Below, piece after piece: positions 30,435 to 39,096 of a DNA stretch of 64,000 nt; the first letter of the stretch is position 1, and every line of letters starts with the position of its first letter. This DNA comes from a virus. The DNA lies in IMG/VR virus record IMGVR_UViG_3300031552_000001, positions 1 through 64,000 of that record; one strand, given 5' to 3'. Under the pieces are notes generated by a model. It did no database searches and was not told where the DNA came from. It was given only the letters and a program-made list of their open reading frames with translations. Both the position numbers and the translations under genes were made by a program.

Positions 30435-32321
30435 ATGGACCAACAGCAAACCCAAACAAGAACAGAAGCACTCGGTCCCGCCGAGAGGGTGATTCAGTCC
30501 CTCCTTCAGTACTCTGACCATATTTACCACGGCCGGCCAGGTTGTGTTCGTAAAAATGAGTCAGAGCCGGCAGGAGTAAAATGGGGGCCTGTTATCTGGA
30601 AAGAGGAGGGCGGAGAAAAGGTTGTATACGAGACTGTAAAAGTAGGAAGGCGGTCTGAGAGGAAAAAAATAGGAGTCCTCAAACCCGACCTCAAAATAAA
30701 AGACGGCCGAAGGGTAATAGGGGAATATAGAAAACCTGGGCTGTACAAAGAGCTAGCGGCGCACTGTTACGAGAAAATAGCTGAAGTATGGAAACTGGAC
30801 AATGAGTTTGCGGCCAGGTGGGCAAGCTGGGCGTTTACCCAAGAACACAGGGACTTAAAGGTGTTGCTTTGCGCTTTTATGCTCGTTCAAAGCCGTAAGG
30901 GAGATCCTGTCATCGAGGATGGAAAAATCCTATTCAAGGATGAGGATTACAGAGATGTCGGCGAGGCTATGTGTCTAACTCGCGCCAAGTTGGATTTAAA
31001 CCCAAAGCTGCTACTGAGAGTAGGCGAAGTGCTGGCTCTCGAAGACATCGCTAAAATCAACCGGAAAATGGGTTTCAATGTATCGGCACGAAAACCTGTA
31101 CTGGGTCGGTATTACAAAGTAGTCACAAAGTGGCTGAAGTACCGAGAAGAGAACATCCCTCTGTTACAAGGGCTAGTAAAAGCAGGATTTAGAACTACTG
31201 TAATGCGGCTTTCCCGAAAAGTCGGTTACAAGCCATCTTCCCCCTCGTTCTTTGAACTCTTGAAGTGGAGGCAAGTTCAGGCCAAAGACGGGCGCAGAAC
31301 TATAGCAATAGGTCAAAAGTTTGAGTCCGAGTCCTGGAAGGGCTTAAAAGAGGAACAAATTTGCGAGATAATCGTTTCAGAAAAACCCAACTGGAAAAGA
31401 TTAGTGGGCATGCTTCCTGTTGAAGTAGGGGTTACTCAAGCTATTGTTACTGCCGCGGTGGAGGCGGGCTGTCTTTCCAATCAGGACTTAATTATCCTTA
31501 CTCCTACCCTTGAGGAGCTAGGGTTACTGAAGGTTCCTGCTGTTCACGATAGGTGGAAGGAGGCAGTTAACAACGCGGAGAACCAAAGAGCTTCCAACAT
31601 TGCGAAAAACGTAAGAACGAAAGAAGCTAAAGACGGGCTGCAGGAGGCTTCTGATAGGGCCGCTGAGAAGGTTTTTAAAGAAGCAACCAAAGATCTAAGA
31701 GTCTACTGTATCGTCGATAAGTCAGGCTCCATGGATGGCGCTCTGGAAAGGGCGCAAGAATACCTCACCCGATTCCTCGGCGGGTTTCCACTAGACAGAC
31801 TTCATGTTTCTGTCTTCACCACAATGGGAACGGAAATACACATTCGTAGTGCAAAAGCTGCCGCAGTTAAACAAGCCTTTGCCGGTCATTCAGCAGGAGG
31901 AGGTACTTGCTACGCTGCAGGTGTGAAGGCTTTAAGTCACCATAAGCCATTAGACAATGAGGACACCTTAATGCTGTTTGTAGGTGATGAAGAAGACTCT
32001 GGGGTGAGCAATTTAGTGAATGAAATTAAAAAGTCGGGTATTCGCCCTTCGGCTTTTGGCCTTTTAAAAGTAGCAGGGTATGGCTTCGCAGGAGGAGGAG
32101 GAAATATAGTAACTCAAGCTGCTCGGCTACTGGACATTCCGTGCTTTCCCATACAAGAGGGTATGTTTACTTCAAACGACCCATATGCGGTCACTCGAAT
32201 TTTGAGGAACCTCATCGCTTCTACTCCAGTAGGTGCGAAAAGTACTCGAGTCTCGTCTAGGAAATCTCTCATAGAGGAGATTCTAGCCACCAAGCTGCTA
32301 AAAAAACCTGTTTGGGCATAG
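30435..32321 (+). CDS. TROVE (Ro60-like)-vWA protein
   Basis: 628 aa from ATG 30435, chosen for GGAGACC just upstream. Residues about 90-390 are helical and carry TROVE-like phrases: LGRYYKVVTKWLKYREE, then AGFRTTVMRLSRKVGY, and EVGVTQAIVTAAVEAGCLS. A charged linker follows, then a von Willebrand A domain with the MIDAS motif DKSGSM near residue 427 and GGGTCYAAG near 487. This is the domain order of Ro60 and its bacterial orthologue Rsr, RNA-binding rings that hold Y RNAs and misfolded RNAs. Its position right after four tRNA-like RNAs strongly suggests these are its ligands. TROVE assignment is by eye. Confidence 0.7.
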   Translation: MDQQQTQTRTEALGPAERVIQSLLQYSDHIYHGRPGCVRKNESEPAGVKWGPVIWKEEGGEKVVYETVKVGRRSERKKIGVLKPDLKIKDGRRVIGEYRKPGLYKELAAHCYEKIAEVWKLDNEFAARWASWAFTQEHRDLKVLLCAFMLVQSRKGDPVIEDGKILFKDEDYRDVGEAMCLTRAKLDLNPKLLLRVGEVLALEDIAKINRKMGFNVSARKPVLGRYYKVVTKWLKYREENIPLLQGLVKAGFRTTVMRLSRKVGYKPSSPSFFELLKWRQVQAKDGRRTIAIGQKFESESWKGLKEEQICEIIVSEKPNWKRLVGMLPVEVGVTQAIVTAAVEAGCLSNQDLIILTPTLEELGLLKVPAVHDRWKEAVNNAENQRASNIAKNVRTKEAKDGLQEASDRAAEKVFKEATKDLRVYCIVDKSGSMDGALERAQEYLTRFLGGFPLDRLHVSVFTTMGTEIHIRSAKAAAVKQAFAGHSAGGGTCYAAGVKALSHHKPLDNEDTLMLFVGDEEDSGVSNLVNEIKKSGIRPSAFGLLKVAGYGFAGGGGNIVTQAARLLDIPCFPIQEGMFTSNDPYAVTRILRNLIASTPVGAKSTRVSSRKSLIEEILATKLLKKPVWA

Positions 32322-32334
32322 ATAAGTTCTATTC

Positions 32335-32369
32335 ATACAGCGGGTTATCTTTAAAGATGCCCGCTGTAT
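32335..32369 (+). terminator. Intrinsic terminator after the TROVE gene
   Basis: ATACAGCGGG (32335-32344) pairs with CCCGCTGTAT (32360-32369), followed by TTCAATTT. It would reduce read-through into the next gene. Confidence 0.7.
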
Positions 32370-32399
32370 TTCAATTTGACCCTGTGGGAGGGTTCGACA

Positions 32400-33350
32400 A
32401 TGTCGTGGAAAGAGCTGTTGTCAAAGACAAAGCAAGAGGTTTTACCTTGGTTTGGTTTGTCAACAATCCATAATGCCTATCGGTCGTGGACTCTAGTTGG
32501 AGATAGTCCGCTTGAGCATGGGTGGTACAAATTCGATGTTACGGCAGGCCGAGCTGCTACTTTGGCAAGTCCAGAACCCCAACCAGGTAATCTGGAGTGG
32601 GCAGACGGCCAACAGAAGATAAAAGGATATGTTGTAGGGGGTAGATTTATACCCGACGGCCGCCGCGTTATAACAGACCCCTCAAAACTGGTACAACAGA
32701 CACAGCCTCTCTACTGTATAGAACCGGGGCTAGAAAGGTTCGCTAGGGCAACTGCCGTTCTGGACAGGCATACCTACCTAGTTTTCATGCAGCAGGAGTT
32801 TCCGGAGGCTGCCGATGAAGAAGTAACGATAGCCTACCGAGAGCGCAGATCTTCTTTAAAAGGAATTAAAGGAGTAACTCCTGCTCTCGACCTCGCCTTT
32901 AGATGGATGACGCATCAACGGAATGTTGTCGAAGAACGTAGGCGCCAACTCGAGCTCTTACGAGAGGAGGAAGAAAAGAAGATAGCTGAAGCTGAAAGGT
33001 ACCAAAAGCTACTAAAAGAATCCGGAAGCGCCGTAGGCAGAAGAGCGATTGCGGAGCAGGATTTTGAGACTGCGGCAAGGGAGGCGTTGAATATCTCAGG
33101 TGCTACGCTTCTGGACGCTAGACCATCTAAAAACAGAGGGGAAATGGTAGTTCAGTACAGATTCGACCACAGGGGTTTGGAGTGCGTAGTGGACGCAAAA
33201 ACCCTTAGAGTGATTGACGCTGGAATCTGTCTTACTGACGAATACACGGGCGAAAAGGGAGATGCCCGTTTCACTCTTGAGTCTCTACCCGGAGTGGTCC
33301 GGGAAGCCATTCGAGCTGGTTCGCTGGTGGTATGGAGGCATGCAGATTGA
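32400..33350 (+). CDS. Conserved partner of the TROVE/vWA cluster
   Basis: 316 aa from ATG 32400 (GGGAGGG upstream). An N-terminal region rich in aromatics (WTLVGDSPLEHGWYKFD) is followed by a charged helical stretch (VEERRRQLELLREEEEKK, near residue 185) and a C-terminal beta-rich domain (ECVVDAKTLRVIDAGICL). I recognise no named family, but its place between a TROVE-vWA gene and a J-domain/kinase-like gene suggests a shared complex. Its stop lies just before the GTG of the next gene. Confidence 0.55.
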   Translation: MSWKELLSKTKQEVLPWFGLSTIHNAYRSWTLVGDSPLEHGWYKFDVTAGRAATLASPEPQPGNLEWADGQQKIKGYVVGGRFIPDGRRVITDPSKLVQQTQPLYCIEPGLERFARATAVLDRHTYLVFMQQEFPEAADEEVTIAYRERRSSLKGIKGVTPALDLAFRWMTHQRNVVEERRRQLELLREEEEKKIAEAERYQKLLKESGSAVGRRAIAEQDFETAAREALNISGATLLDARPSKNRGEMVVQYRFDHRGLECVVDAKTLRVIDAGICLTDEYTGEKGDARFTLESLPGVVREAIRAGSLVVWRHAD

Positions 33351-33360
33351 GGCAACGACC

Positions 33361-34371
33361 GTGCTGACAGAGAAAGAAAGAATACTAAAGTCTACAAGGC
33401 CTGAAGAGTTGTTTCCTGGCAACCTAGAAACGGCCAAAGACGAGTACAAGAAGTTAGCCAGAAAGTGGCATCCAGACTTTCAAAACGGAAGCACTTCCGT
33501 AATGTCTCACATAAATAAGCTGTATGACGAGGCAGTACTTCTCATCCAGGCTGGTAAATGGCCAAAGAGGGGCATCTTACGGCTCAATAAAGAGATCGCA
33601 GGGACTATTTCCTTTCGGTTTCTTGCAAGTAGGCCCTTTAGCTTAGGTCACCTATATTTAGGGGAAACTCACCTCTCATATCTTGTAGAAAAAAAGCATT
33701 TACGGTTCGCCGAACGGTCACTTTCTGCGACTGAAAGTTTTCGATATGCCAACCACAAGATGGAGTCAGAGATCTCTAAATACCTGCCTAATAACGTAAC
33801 TCCTTATCTACTAAAAGACAGTCGATGCTTGATAAAAATACCAAAAGTGAAAGAAATGCTATGCCTTAGAGACGTTCTTTCCTTTTACGGAAAACGCCTA
33901 AAGATGGAAGAAGTCGCTTGGATAGGAAGCGGCATGCACAACATTGCATGCTACCTATATTGGGCTGGGATTGTGCATTCCAACTTCTCTTTGGACTCGG
34001 TTTTTATCAACCCATCTACTCATGACGTTGCTCTCCTTGGGGAGTGGTGGTTTGCCTCAAGGCGAGGCGAAAGGCTAAGACACTTGCCTGCTAGAACTGT
34101 GCATTTTCTTCCGTGGGAAGTGCAGGTCCGTAAGGAAGCGACCTACCTCATAGATCTAGAGACCATAAGAGCTACTCTCAGAGAATTAATGGGAGACATC
34201 ACAGGTAAAGACATCGAGTGCAACCCCTTATCGGAATGGGCGCAGACTCCTGCCACTAAAAAGCCCAATAAAGAATACGCTAATTGGCATAGTGCCATCA
34301 AAAAAACCTTCGGGAGACGAAGGTTTGTAAAAATGGCTCTCAATTCGGAAACTTTATATTCGAGTAAGTAG
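33361..34371 (+). CDS. J-domain/pseudokinase fusion
   Basis: 336 aa from GTG 33361, where GAGG is 8 bases upstream; ATG 33340 is an alternative. Residues about 20-50 (AKDEYKKLARKWHPDFQNG) form helix II and the HPD loop of a DnaJ J-domain, which stimulates Hsp70 ATPase. The remainder resembles a protein-kinase lobe: IVHSNFSLDSVFINP near residue 210 aligns with the HRD catalytic loop (Asp replaced by Asn) and VALLGEWW with the DFG region (lost). It is therefore probably a pseudokinase that recruits a chaperone to the cluster. Confidence 0.6.
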   Translation: MLTEKERILKSTRPEELFPGNLETAKDEYKKLARKWHPDFQNGSTSVMSHINKLYDEAVLLIQAGKWPKRGILRLNKEIAGTISFRFLASRPFSLGHLYLGETHLSYLVEKKHLRFAERSLSATESFRYANHKMESEISKYLPNNVTPYLLKDSRCLIKIPKVKEMLCLRDVLSFYGKRLKMEEVAWIGSGMHNIACYLYWAGIVHSNFSLDSVFINPSTHDVALLGEWWFASRRGERLRHLPARTVHFLPWEVQVRKEATYLIDLETIRATLRELMGDITGKDIECNPLSEWAQTPATKKPNKEYANWHSAIKKTFGRRRFVKMALNSETLYSSK

Positions 34372-34415
34372 TAAACGTCCCCTCTAACAGGAGCAAGGCT
34401 CTAAAGGAAAAGAAC

Positions 34416-35339
34416 ATGGGCGGCGGTCGATTTGATCCTACAGACTGGAATGATTATTCAACCAGCAGAGGCTACGATAAGCCTACTACAAAAGCAGCTG
34501 ACATCTACAAAAGGGGGGATATATTTAAGGACTTTGACCCCAAAAATCTGAAAGACGGAATTAGGGAGTCAAGAGATTCAGAAGACAACCCTAACTCTAC
34601 TCCTATCATTGTGGGGTTGGATGTCACCGGCTCTATGTTTACGGTACTAGAGACCATGGCAAAAAGGGGGTTAAAGACCTTATTTGAGGAAATCTACAGC
34701 AGAAAACCCGTAGAAGACCCTCACGTCCTTTGCGCTGCTATAGGCGACGCGTACTGCGATGGTGCTCCTTTGCAAGTTACTCAGTTCGAGGCAGATTTGA
34801 GAATCGCTGAGCAGCTAGAAAAGCTGTACCTGGAAGGTGGAGGCGGAGGGAATGACTCCGAAGGGTACTCTTTGTTGCACTACTTTGCAGCAAAACACAC
34901 GTCTTGTGACTCTTTCGAGAAGAGGAAGAAAAAGGGGTACCTATTCACTATCGGCGACGACGGCCCCACCCCAAAAGTGATGCCAGAGCACGCAAAAGCA
35001 GTATTCGGGGATGACATTGAGGAGGCGCTTTCTTGCCAGCAGATCCTTACCCTGGCTTCTCGTCAATGGGAGATATTCCATCTGATAGTCCAGGAAGGGG
35101 GCACCGCAGATAGGGCCATGGACGGCAGATGGAAAAAACTACTTGGAGAGCGGGCTTTGGTTTTGAGAGATCATCAAAAGATGGCTGAGGTCATAGTGTC
35201 CACGCTACAAGTAGTCGAGGGCGCCAACCAAGACGCAGTCGTAGACTCGTGGAGCGGAAGCACTGCGATGGTAGTAAAAGACGCAATTCAGAACCTTTCC
35301 AAAAGAGATCAATCCTCTTCTGAAATAGTCACTCTCTGA
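34416..35339 (+). CDS. vWA-domain protein
   Basis: 307 aa. VGLDVTGSMFTVLETM near residue 67 is a MIDAS motif (D-x-T/S-x-S) of a von Willebrand A domain, and GGGGGNDSEGYSLL near 142 supplies the second metal-binding loop. It is the second vWA protein of the cluster and has no transmembrane helix, so it is cytosolic. vWA domains here probably act as metal-dependent protein-binding modules. Followed by a terminator. Confidence 0.7.
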   Translation: MGGGRFDPTDWNDYSTSRGYDKPTTKAADIYKRGDIFKDFDPKNLKDGIRESRDSEDNPNSTPIIVGLDVTGSMFTVLETMAKRGLKTLFEEIYSRKPVEDPHVLCAAIGDAYCDGAPLQVTQFEADLRIAEQLEKLYLEGGGGGNDSEGYSLLHYFAAKHTSCDSFEKRKKKGYLFTIGDDGPTPKVMPEHAKAVFGDDIEEALSCQQILTLASRQWEIFHLIVQEGGTADRAMDGRWKKLLGERALVLRDHQKMAEVIVSTLQVVEGANQDAVVDSWSGSTAMVVKDAIQNLSKRDQSSSEIVTL

Positions 35340-35373
35340 CTATCTCCCAGATATGAATAATGCAGTAGGGTAA

Positions 35374-35413
35374 CGACATGCGGGAAGTAAGCTGCTTTTC
35401 GCATGTCGCTTCT
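35374..35413 (+). terminator. Intrinsic terminator
   Basis: CGACATGCG (35374-35382) pairs with CGCATGTCG (35400-35408), followed by CTTCTTTTT. Marks the end of the vWA cluster. Confidence 0.75.
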
Positions 35414-35449
35414 TTTTCGTTGAAACCTATTTCCAAAAGGATGTAGTCA

Positions 35450-36634
35450 ATGAAGCTGACAGCAGTAATAGGGGCAAACTACGGAGATGAAGGAAAAGGC
35501 CGCGTAGTTGACTACTTCTCAAACAAAGGCTCTTTGGTCGTACGGTTTAACGGTGGAGCCCAAGCAGGGCATACTGTAGTCACCAAAGTAGGCCGTAGAC
35601 ATGTTTTTAGGCATTTCGGCTCTGGCACATTCAAAAATGCGCCCACCTATCTTTCTAGGCACTTCATAGTTAACCCCGTACTTTTTCGTCCGGAGTATCA
35701 GCAATTATATGCGTTAGCGTTAGATACAAATGTCGTTGCGCACCCCGAATGTATCGTTACCACGCCCTGGGATATGTTTCTCAATCAGTCCTGTGAGAAG
35801 AGCAAATGCGTCTCTCACAGAGGAAGCTGCGGGTGTGGAATAAACGAGACAGTAGTGAGGAATCAGTCGAAGTTTAAACTCACCCTTAGAGACCTAAGCA
35901 GCCCAAACCTGCCAAGTACGTTATTTTCAATAAAAGACGAGTGGGTTCCGCACAGGGTGTCGGAACTGGGGCTTAGTTACGGAGAACTCTCTTCTTTGAT
36001 AAGAGAACCTGAGTGGGCTTATCGATTCTTGGATGACTGTAGGTTTTTCTTGAAAAAGTGCAGGGTTCTCCCCTTACATGAAGGGGATACCTCTCCTAAC
36101 TTTTCCAGCTTTCCTGATGCAAAACACGTCATCTTTGAAGGTGCTCAGGGTCTACGGTTAGACGAGTTAGGTCGCGATTTTCCTTTTGTTACTAGATCTC
36201 GGACGGGCCTCCCTAACGTATTGGACATTATTAGAAAAGAAGGGTTTAACGACACTCTGGATGTCGTATACGTTACGCGCCCCTATCTCACTCGTCACGG
36301 TGCCGGTCCGCTGAATAACGAACTTACGGCTCCGCCTTACGCAGGAATTACTGAAAGGACTAATGTTTTCAACGCTAATCAAGGCCCCTTTCGATATGCT
36401 TGGTTAGATATAGACGCGCTAGCAAGAACTACTAAAGAAGACCTAAGCCTAGCGACTGACGTAAAAACAAACCCGAAATTTGCTATAACATGTTTGGACC
36501 AAATGCCCCGTACTTTTTCTGTCATAGCGGAGGGTAAATTGGTGATGGTCACTGCCAAAAAATTGGCATCTATGCTTTCGGACCGTACTGGCATAGAAGT
36601 GTGTATGATGACGCCCCCTCCTTCTCCTATCTAA
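35450..36634 (+). CDS. Adenylosuccinate synthetase homologue (PurA/PurZ family)
   Basis: 394 aa. GANYGDEGKGRVVDYF (residues 8-23) is the GTP/IMP-binding loop with the catalytic Asp; NGGAQAGHTVV (near 35), EGAQGLRLDELGRDFPFVT (near 229) and TRHGAGPL (near 284) are further PurA signatures. PurA joins aspartate to IMP on the way to AMP. Phage relatives (PurZ) act on dGMP to make 2-aminoadenine (Z) DNA; classical PurZ replaces the loop Asp, which is kept here, so PurA-like or PurZ0-like chemistry is more likely. No DatZ, MazZ or DpoZ is seen in this window. Confidence 0.8.
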   Translation: MKLTAVIGANYGDEGKGRVVDYFSNKGSLVVRFNGGAQAGHTVVTKVGRRHVFRHFGSGTFKNAPTYLSRHFIVNPVLFRPEYQQLYALALDTNVVAHPECIVTTPWDMFLNQSCEKSKCVSHRGSCGCGINETVVRNQSKFKLTLRDLSSPNLPSTLFSIKDEWVPHRVSELGLSYGELSSLIREPEWAYRFLDDCRFFLKKCRVLPLHEGDTSPNFSSFPDAKHVIFEGAQGLRLDELGRDFPFVTRSRTGLPNVLDIIRKEGFNDTLDVVYVTRPYLTRHGAGPLNNELTAPPYAGITERTNVFNANQGPFRYAWLDIDALARTTKEDLSLATDVKTNPKFAITCLDQMPRTFSVIAEGKLVMVTAKKLASMLSDRTGIEVCMMTPPPSPI

Positions 36635-36638
36635 AAAT

Positions 36639-36690
36639 AACCCGACACTCGGCCTTCAGCGCAGGCATTTTCATCTAGAACAGTCGGGTT
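36639..36690 (+). terminator. Probable terminator
   Basis: AACCCGAC (36639-36646) pairs with GTCGGGTT (36683-36690), followed by CAATTAGTCTATTTT. The loop is long (36 nt), so efficiency is uncertain. Confidence 0.5.
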
Positions 36691-36751
36691 CAATTAGTCT
36701 ATTTTGGCGCTGTGCCGCAGATTGGTAGTCATTCTAAAAAAGAGGTTTATC

Positions 36752-38743
36752 ATGAAACAGGTTACTTGGGTTTTTCTGTGTTTGAGCATCGTGTCGTGTT
36801 CGAGCGGCACGCTGTTCGTTCCTTTAGAGTCAAATCCGTGTGACTCGTGTGAAGAAGGAGAGGTTTGCAGCCAAGGCGAATGCATTTCTCCAATTGATTG
36901 TGAAGAGTTAGGGGGTGTTGTGGTCAAGGGGGGCGGCGCATGCCAGCTATGCGGCGACTTTGAGGTGGTGGGTACAGAAGAGTGCGATGATGGGGAAGAA
37001 ACCGAATTTTGCAACTCAGACTGCACTTTTACTGAGTGCGGGGACGCCATAGTGAACTTTGCCTCAGGAGAAGAGTGCGATGATGGAGAAAATAATGGCA
37101 GGTATCAAGGATGCACAAAAGAGTGCACAATTTCTCCTTACTGTGGAGGAGACAGTGCCGCGGTAGCTTGTGACGATCACGACGCATGTACAGTTGATGC
37201 TTGCAGTTACGACGGATGCACAAACACCTTCTCGTCTGACTTATGTCACCACCTTGCGTTCGACGTGGCGCCTATGAAGACAGTGTTCGTAGGTATGACC
37301 TGGCCGACGTTTTCTGTGCGAGTGGAGAATTCTCTGGGCTACCCGGTAAACATTTCCTCTCCTGTTACCTTAGTCTTATCAGGGGCGCTCAACAGAACCA
37401 TCGAAGCTACCCTCGTAGAAGGAGGTGCTTACTTCTCGACTCTTGCAGCATTCAAGATTGGAGCTGTAAGCATAGAAGCTAGCGTGCCTCTTATAGGCTC
37501 CACGTCAAGAACTGTTGCAGTTATTGACCCCTCTCCAGAGTGCAAGCTGGACGATGATTGCGATTTGGGTTTTGTGTGTAATGAGAATTGGGGAATTTGC
37601 GCGCTTCCTAACTGCAAATCTCAACCGGACTTCACTCCCTGTGAAGTAATAACAGACCCCGACCGCTCCTACGATATTTGCTTGGGGGGTAAATGCGAAT
37701 CTCCTGGCTGTGGAGAAGGTAACTGTAATTCTCCGGGGCCCAATTTCAAGATACCGGATACAGGAGCGGTGCTTTGTTATGGAGAGGATTCAGAAATTCC
37801 CTGCCCTAGTGAAGAAGAGGCCTATTATCTACAAGATGCTCAACAGGGGTGGGATTTTACCCATTCTGCGCCAGAAAGGTTCTCGATAGATGTGTCGTCT
37901 GGAAATAAAGTGATAACAGATACTATCACTAATTTGATGTGGGAAGGCTGCACTCAAGGTTATGACAACTGCTCTGACCTAGGTGGGGTTTGCGGTCCTA
38001 TGTGCGACTGGAGTGAATCTATAGCTTATTGTGATTCTTTAATGTGGGGAGGGTACACAGATTGGAGGTTGCCTAATTCCCAGGAACTTCTGTCTATTAT
38101 CGACTACCGCCATCTCACTCCGGCGCTAGACAAAGAAGTGTTCGACGACTTAGGTGTATACCCTGGCGCGATGTATTGGACATCTGACAGCTCTCTATAC
38201 GAAAAATCTATGGGGCTCACAGTAGATTTTCGAGATGGGGAGACGTCAGTTCAAGATAAAAGCCACGAAATTCCTACTCGTTGCGTAAGAGGGCGCCCTC
38301 ATCTCATAAACTACAATAGGTTTGAAAAAACAGAAGGAGCGTATCCCACGGTTTTAGATACTACTACGGGGCTGATGTGGCAGGGTTGTTTAGCTAGCTC
38401 TAATTCCGTCTGTAACCCTAATTACACCTCCAAATATCGATGGGATGGAGCTTTGTTCTATTGCGAAAATTTAGAATGGGGAGGCTATAGTGATTGGCGG
38501 CTCCCTAATGTAAAAGAAACACACAGTTTGATAAATCACAGAGAGCGTTCGAGAGTCGACTCCACTATGTTTCCTATGGTGTCCAATCAGTCCCTAATTT
38601 GGACATCTACGCCATCTCCAAAAATTAGTGGAGGATCGTCTACAAAAAAAGAGGCATGGAGGGCGCTTTTCGGCTCTTACGACAGTATAAGTTCTGGCAG
38701 CAAGGAAGAGATGCTTGAAGTCATGTGCGTAAGAGACCCATAA
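36752..38743 (+). CDS. Exported lipoprotein with DUF4215-like and two DUF1566 domains
   Basis: 663 aa from ATG 36752 (AGAGG upstream). A signal peptide ends in the lipobox LSIVSC (Cys16). Residues about 30-165 are cysteine-rich, with repeated EECDDGE and CxxxxC units like DUF4215. A beta domain follows. Near residues 420-515 and 540-660 are two DUF1566-like domains with WGGYTDWRLPNSQELLSI, YWTSDS and CVRG-type ends. Such proteins are typical of Myxococcota and relatives. It is probably placed on the host outer membrane, perhaps for superinfection exclusion or surface binding. An unusually large surface gene for this position. Confidence 0.75.
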   Translation: MKQVTWVFLCLSIVSCSSGTLFVPLESNPCDSCEEGEVCSQGECISPIDCEELGGVVVKGGGACQLCGDFEVVGTEECDDGEETEFCNSDCTFTECGDAIVNFASGEECDDGENNGRYQGCTKECTISPYCGGDSAAVACDDHDACTVDACSYDGCTNTFSSDLCHHLAFDVAPMKTVFVGMTWPTFSVRVENSLGYPVNISSPVTLVLSGALNRTIEATLVEGGAYFSTLAAFKIGAVSIEASVPLIGSTSRTVAVIDPSPECKLDDDCDLGFVCNENWGICALPNCKSQPDFTPCEVITDPDRSYDICLGGKCESPGCGEGNCNSPGPNFKIPDTGAVLCYGEDSEIPCPSEEEAYYLQDAQQGWDFTHSAPERFSIDVSSGNKVITDTITNLMWEGCTQGYDNCSDLGGVCGPMCDWSESIAYCDSLMWGGYTDWRLPNSQELLSIIDYRHLTPALDKEVFDDLGVYPGAMYWTSDSSLYEKSMGLTVDFRDGETSVQDKSHEIPTRCVRGRPHLINYNRFEKTEGAYPTVLDTTTGLMWQGCLASSNSVCNPNYTSKYRWDGALFYCENLEWGGYSDWRLPNVKETHSLINHRERSRVDSTMFPMVSNQSLIWTSTPSPKISGGSSTKKEAWRALFGSYDSISSGSKEEMLEVMCVRDP

Positions 38744-38765
38744 CGCAAATTGTGTTTTGGGTTGT

Positions 38766-38809
38766 TATCGAGGAGGGCATAGCCCGTAAGGCAGCCTCCT
38801 CGATATTTT
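38766..38809 (+). terminator. Intrinsic terminator
   Basis: TATCGAGGAGG pairs with CCTCCTCGATA over an 18-nt loop, followed by TTTTCT. It ends the lipoprotein transcript. Confidence 0.75.
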
Positions 38810-38847
38810 CTAGACTTATTGAGTTGTATCTCCTCTATGAGAGTTAG

Positions 38848-39096
38848 ATGAGAAAAACACCAAAAGACACCCCAGGCCTTAAAGCTTGCGGGTGTAAAAA
38901 TTCGAACGTGTTAACTTGTTATGTTTATGATGCTAGCTTTACTGGTGTCCGAGAGCATTACGTACAGTGTCAGTCTTGCGGAAGTGGAACAAGAGTGACT
39001 TCCACTAAAGCTGAAGCTCAGCGCTTATGGAATATTAGACAGCTACAATGGATAAACCCAAAGAAATGGCGTTTTAAAGAGGGTAAAGAATGCTAG
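38848..39096 (+). CDS. Lar-like zinc-ribbon protein
   Basis: 82 aa. GLKACGCKNSNV, VQCQSCGSGT and KAEAQRLWN follow the order of Lar-family (restriction alleviation-like) small zinc ribbons: two cysteine pairs followed by the A-x-x-x-WN motif. Many phages carry such proteins; only some have been tied to restriction alleviation. The start is uncertain because no strong ribosome-binding site is visible. It overlaps the JAB-like gene by 7 bases. Confidence 0.6.
   Translation: MRKTPKDTPGLKACGCKNSNVLTCYVYDASFTGVREHYVQCQSCGSGTRVTSTKAEAQRLWNIRQLQWINPKKWRFKEGKEC

Noticed and set aside
35450-36634. Firm call of a Z-genome phage
   Set aside because: The loop Asp typical of PurA is present and no other Z-DNA gene is in the window.
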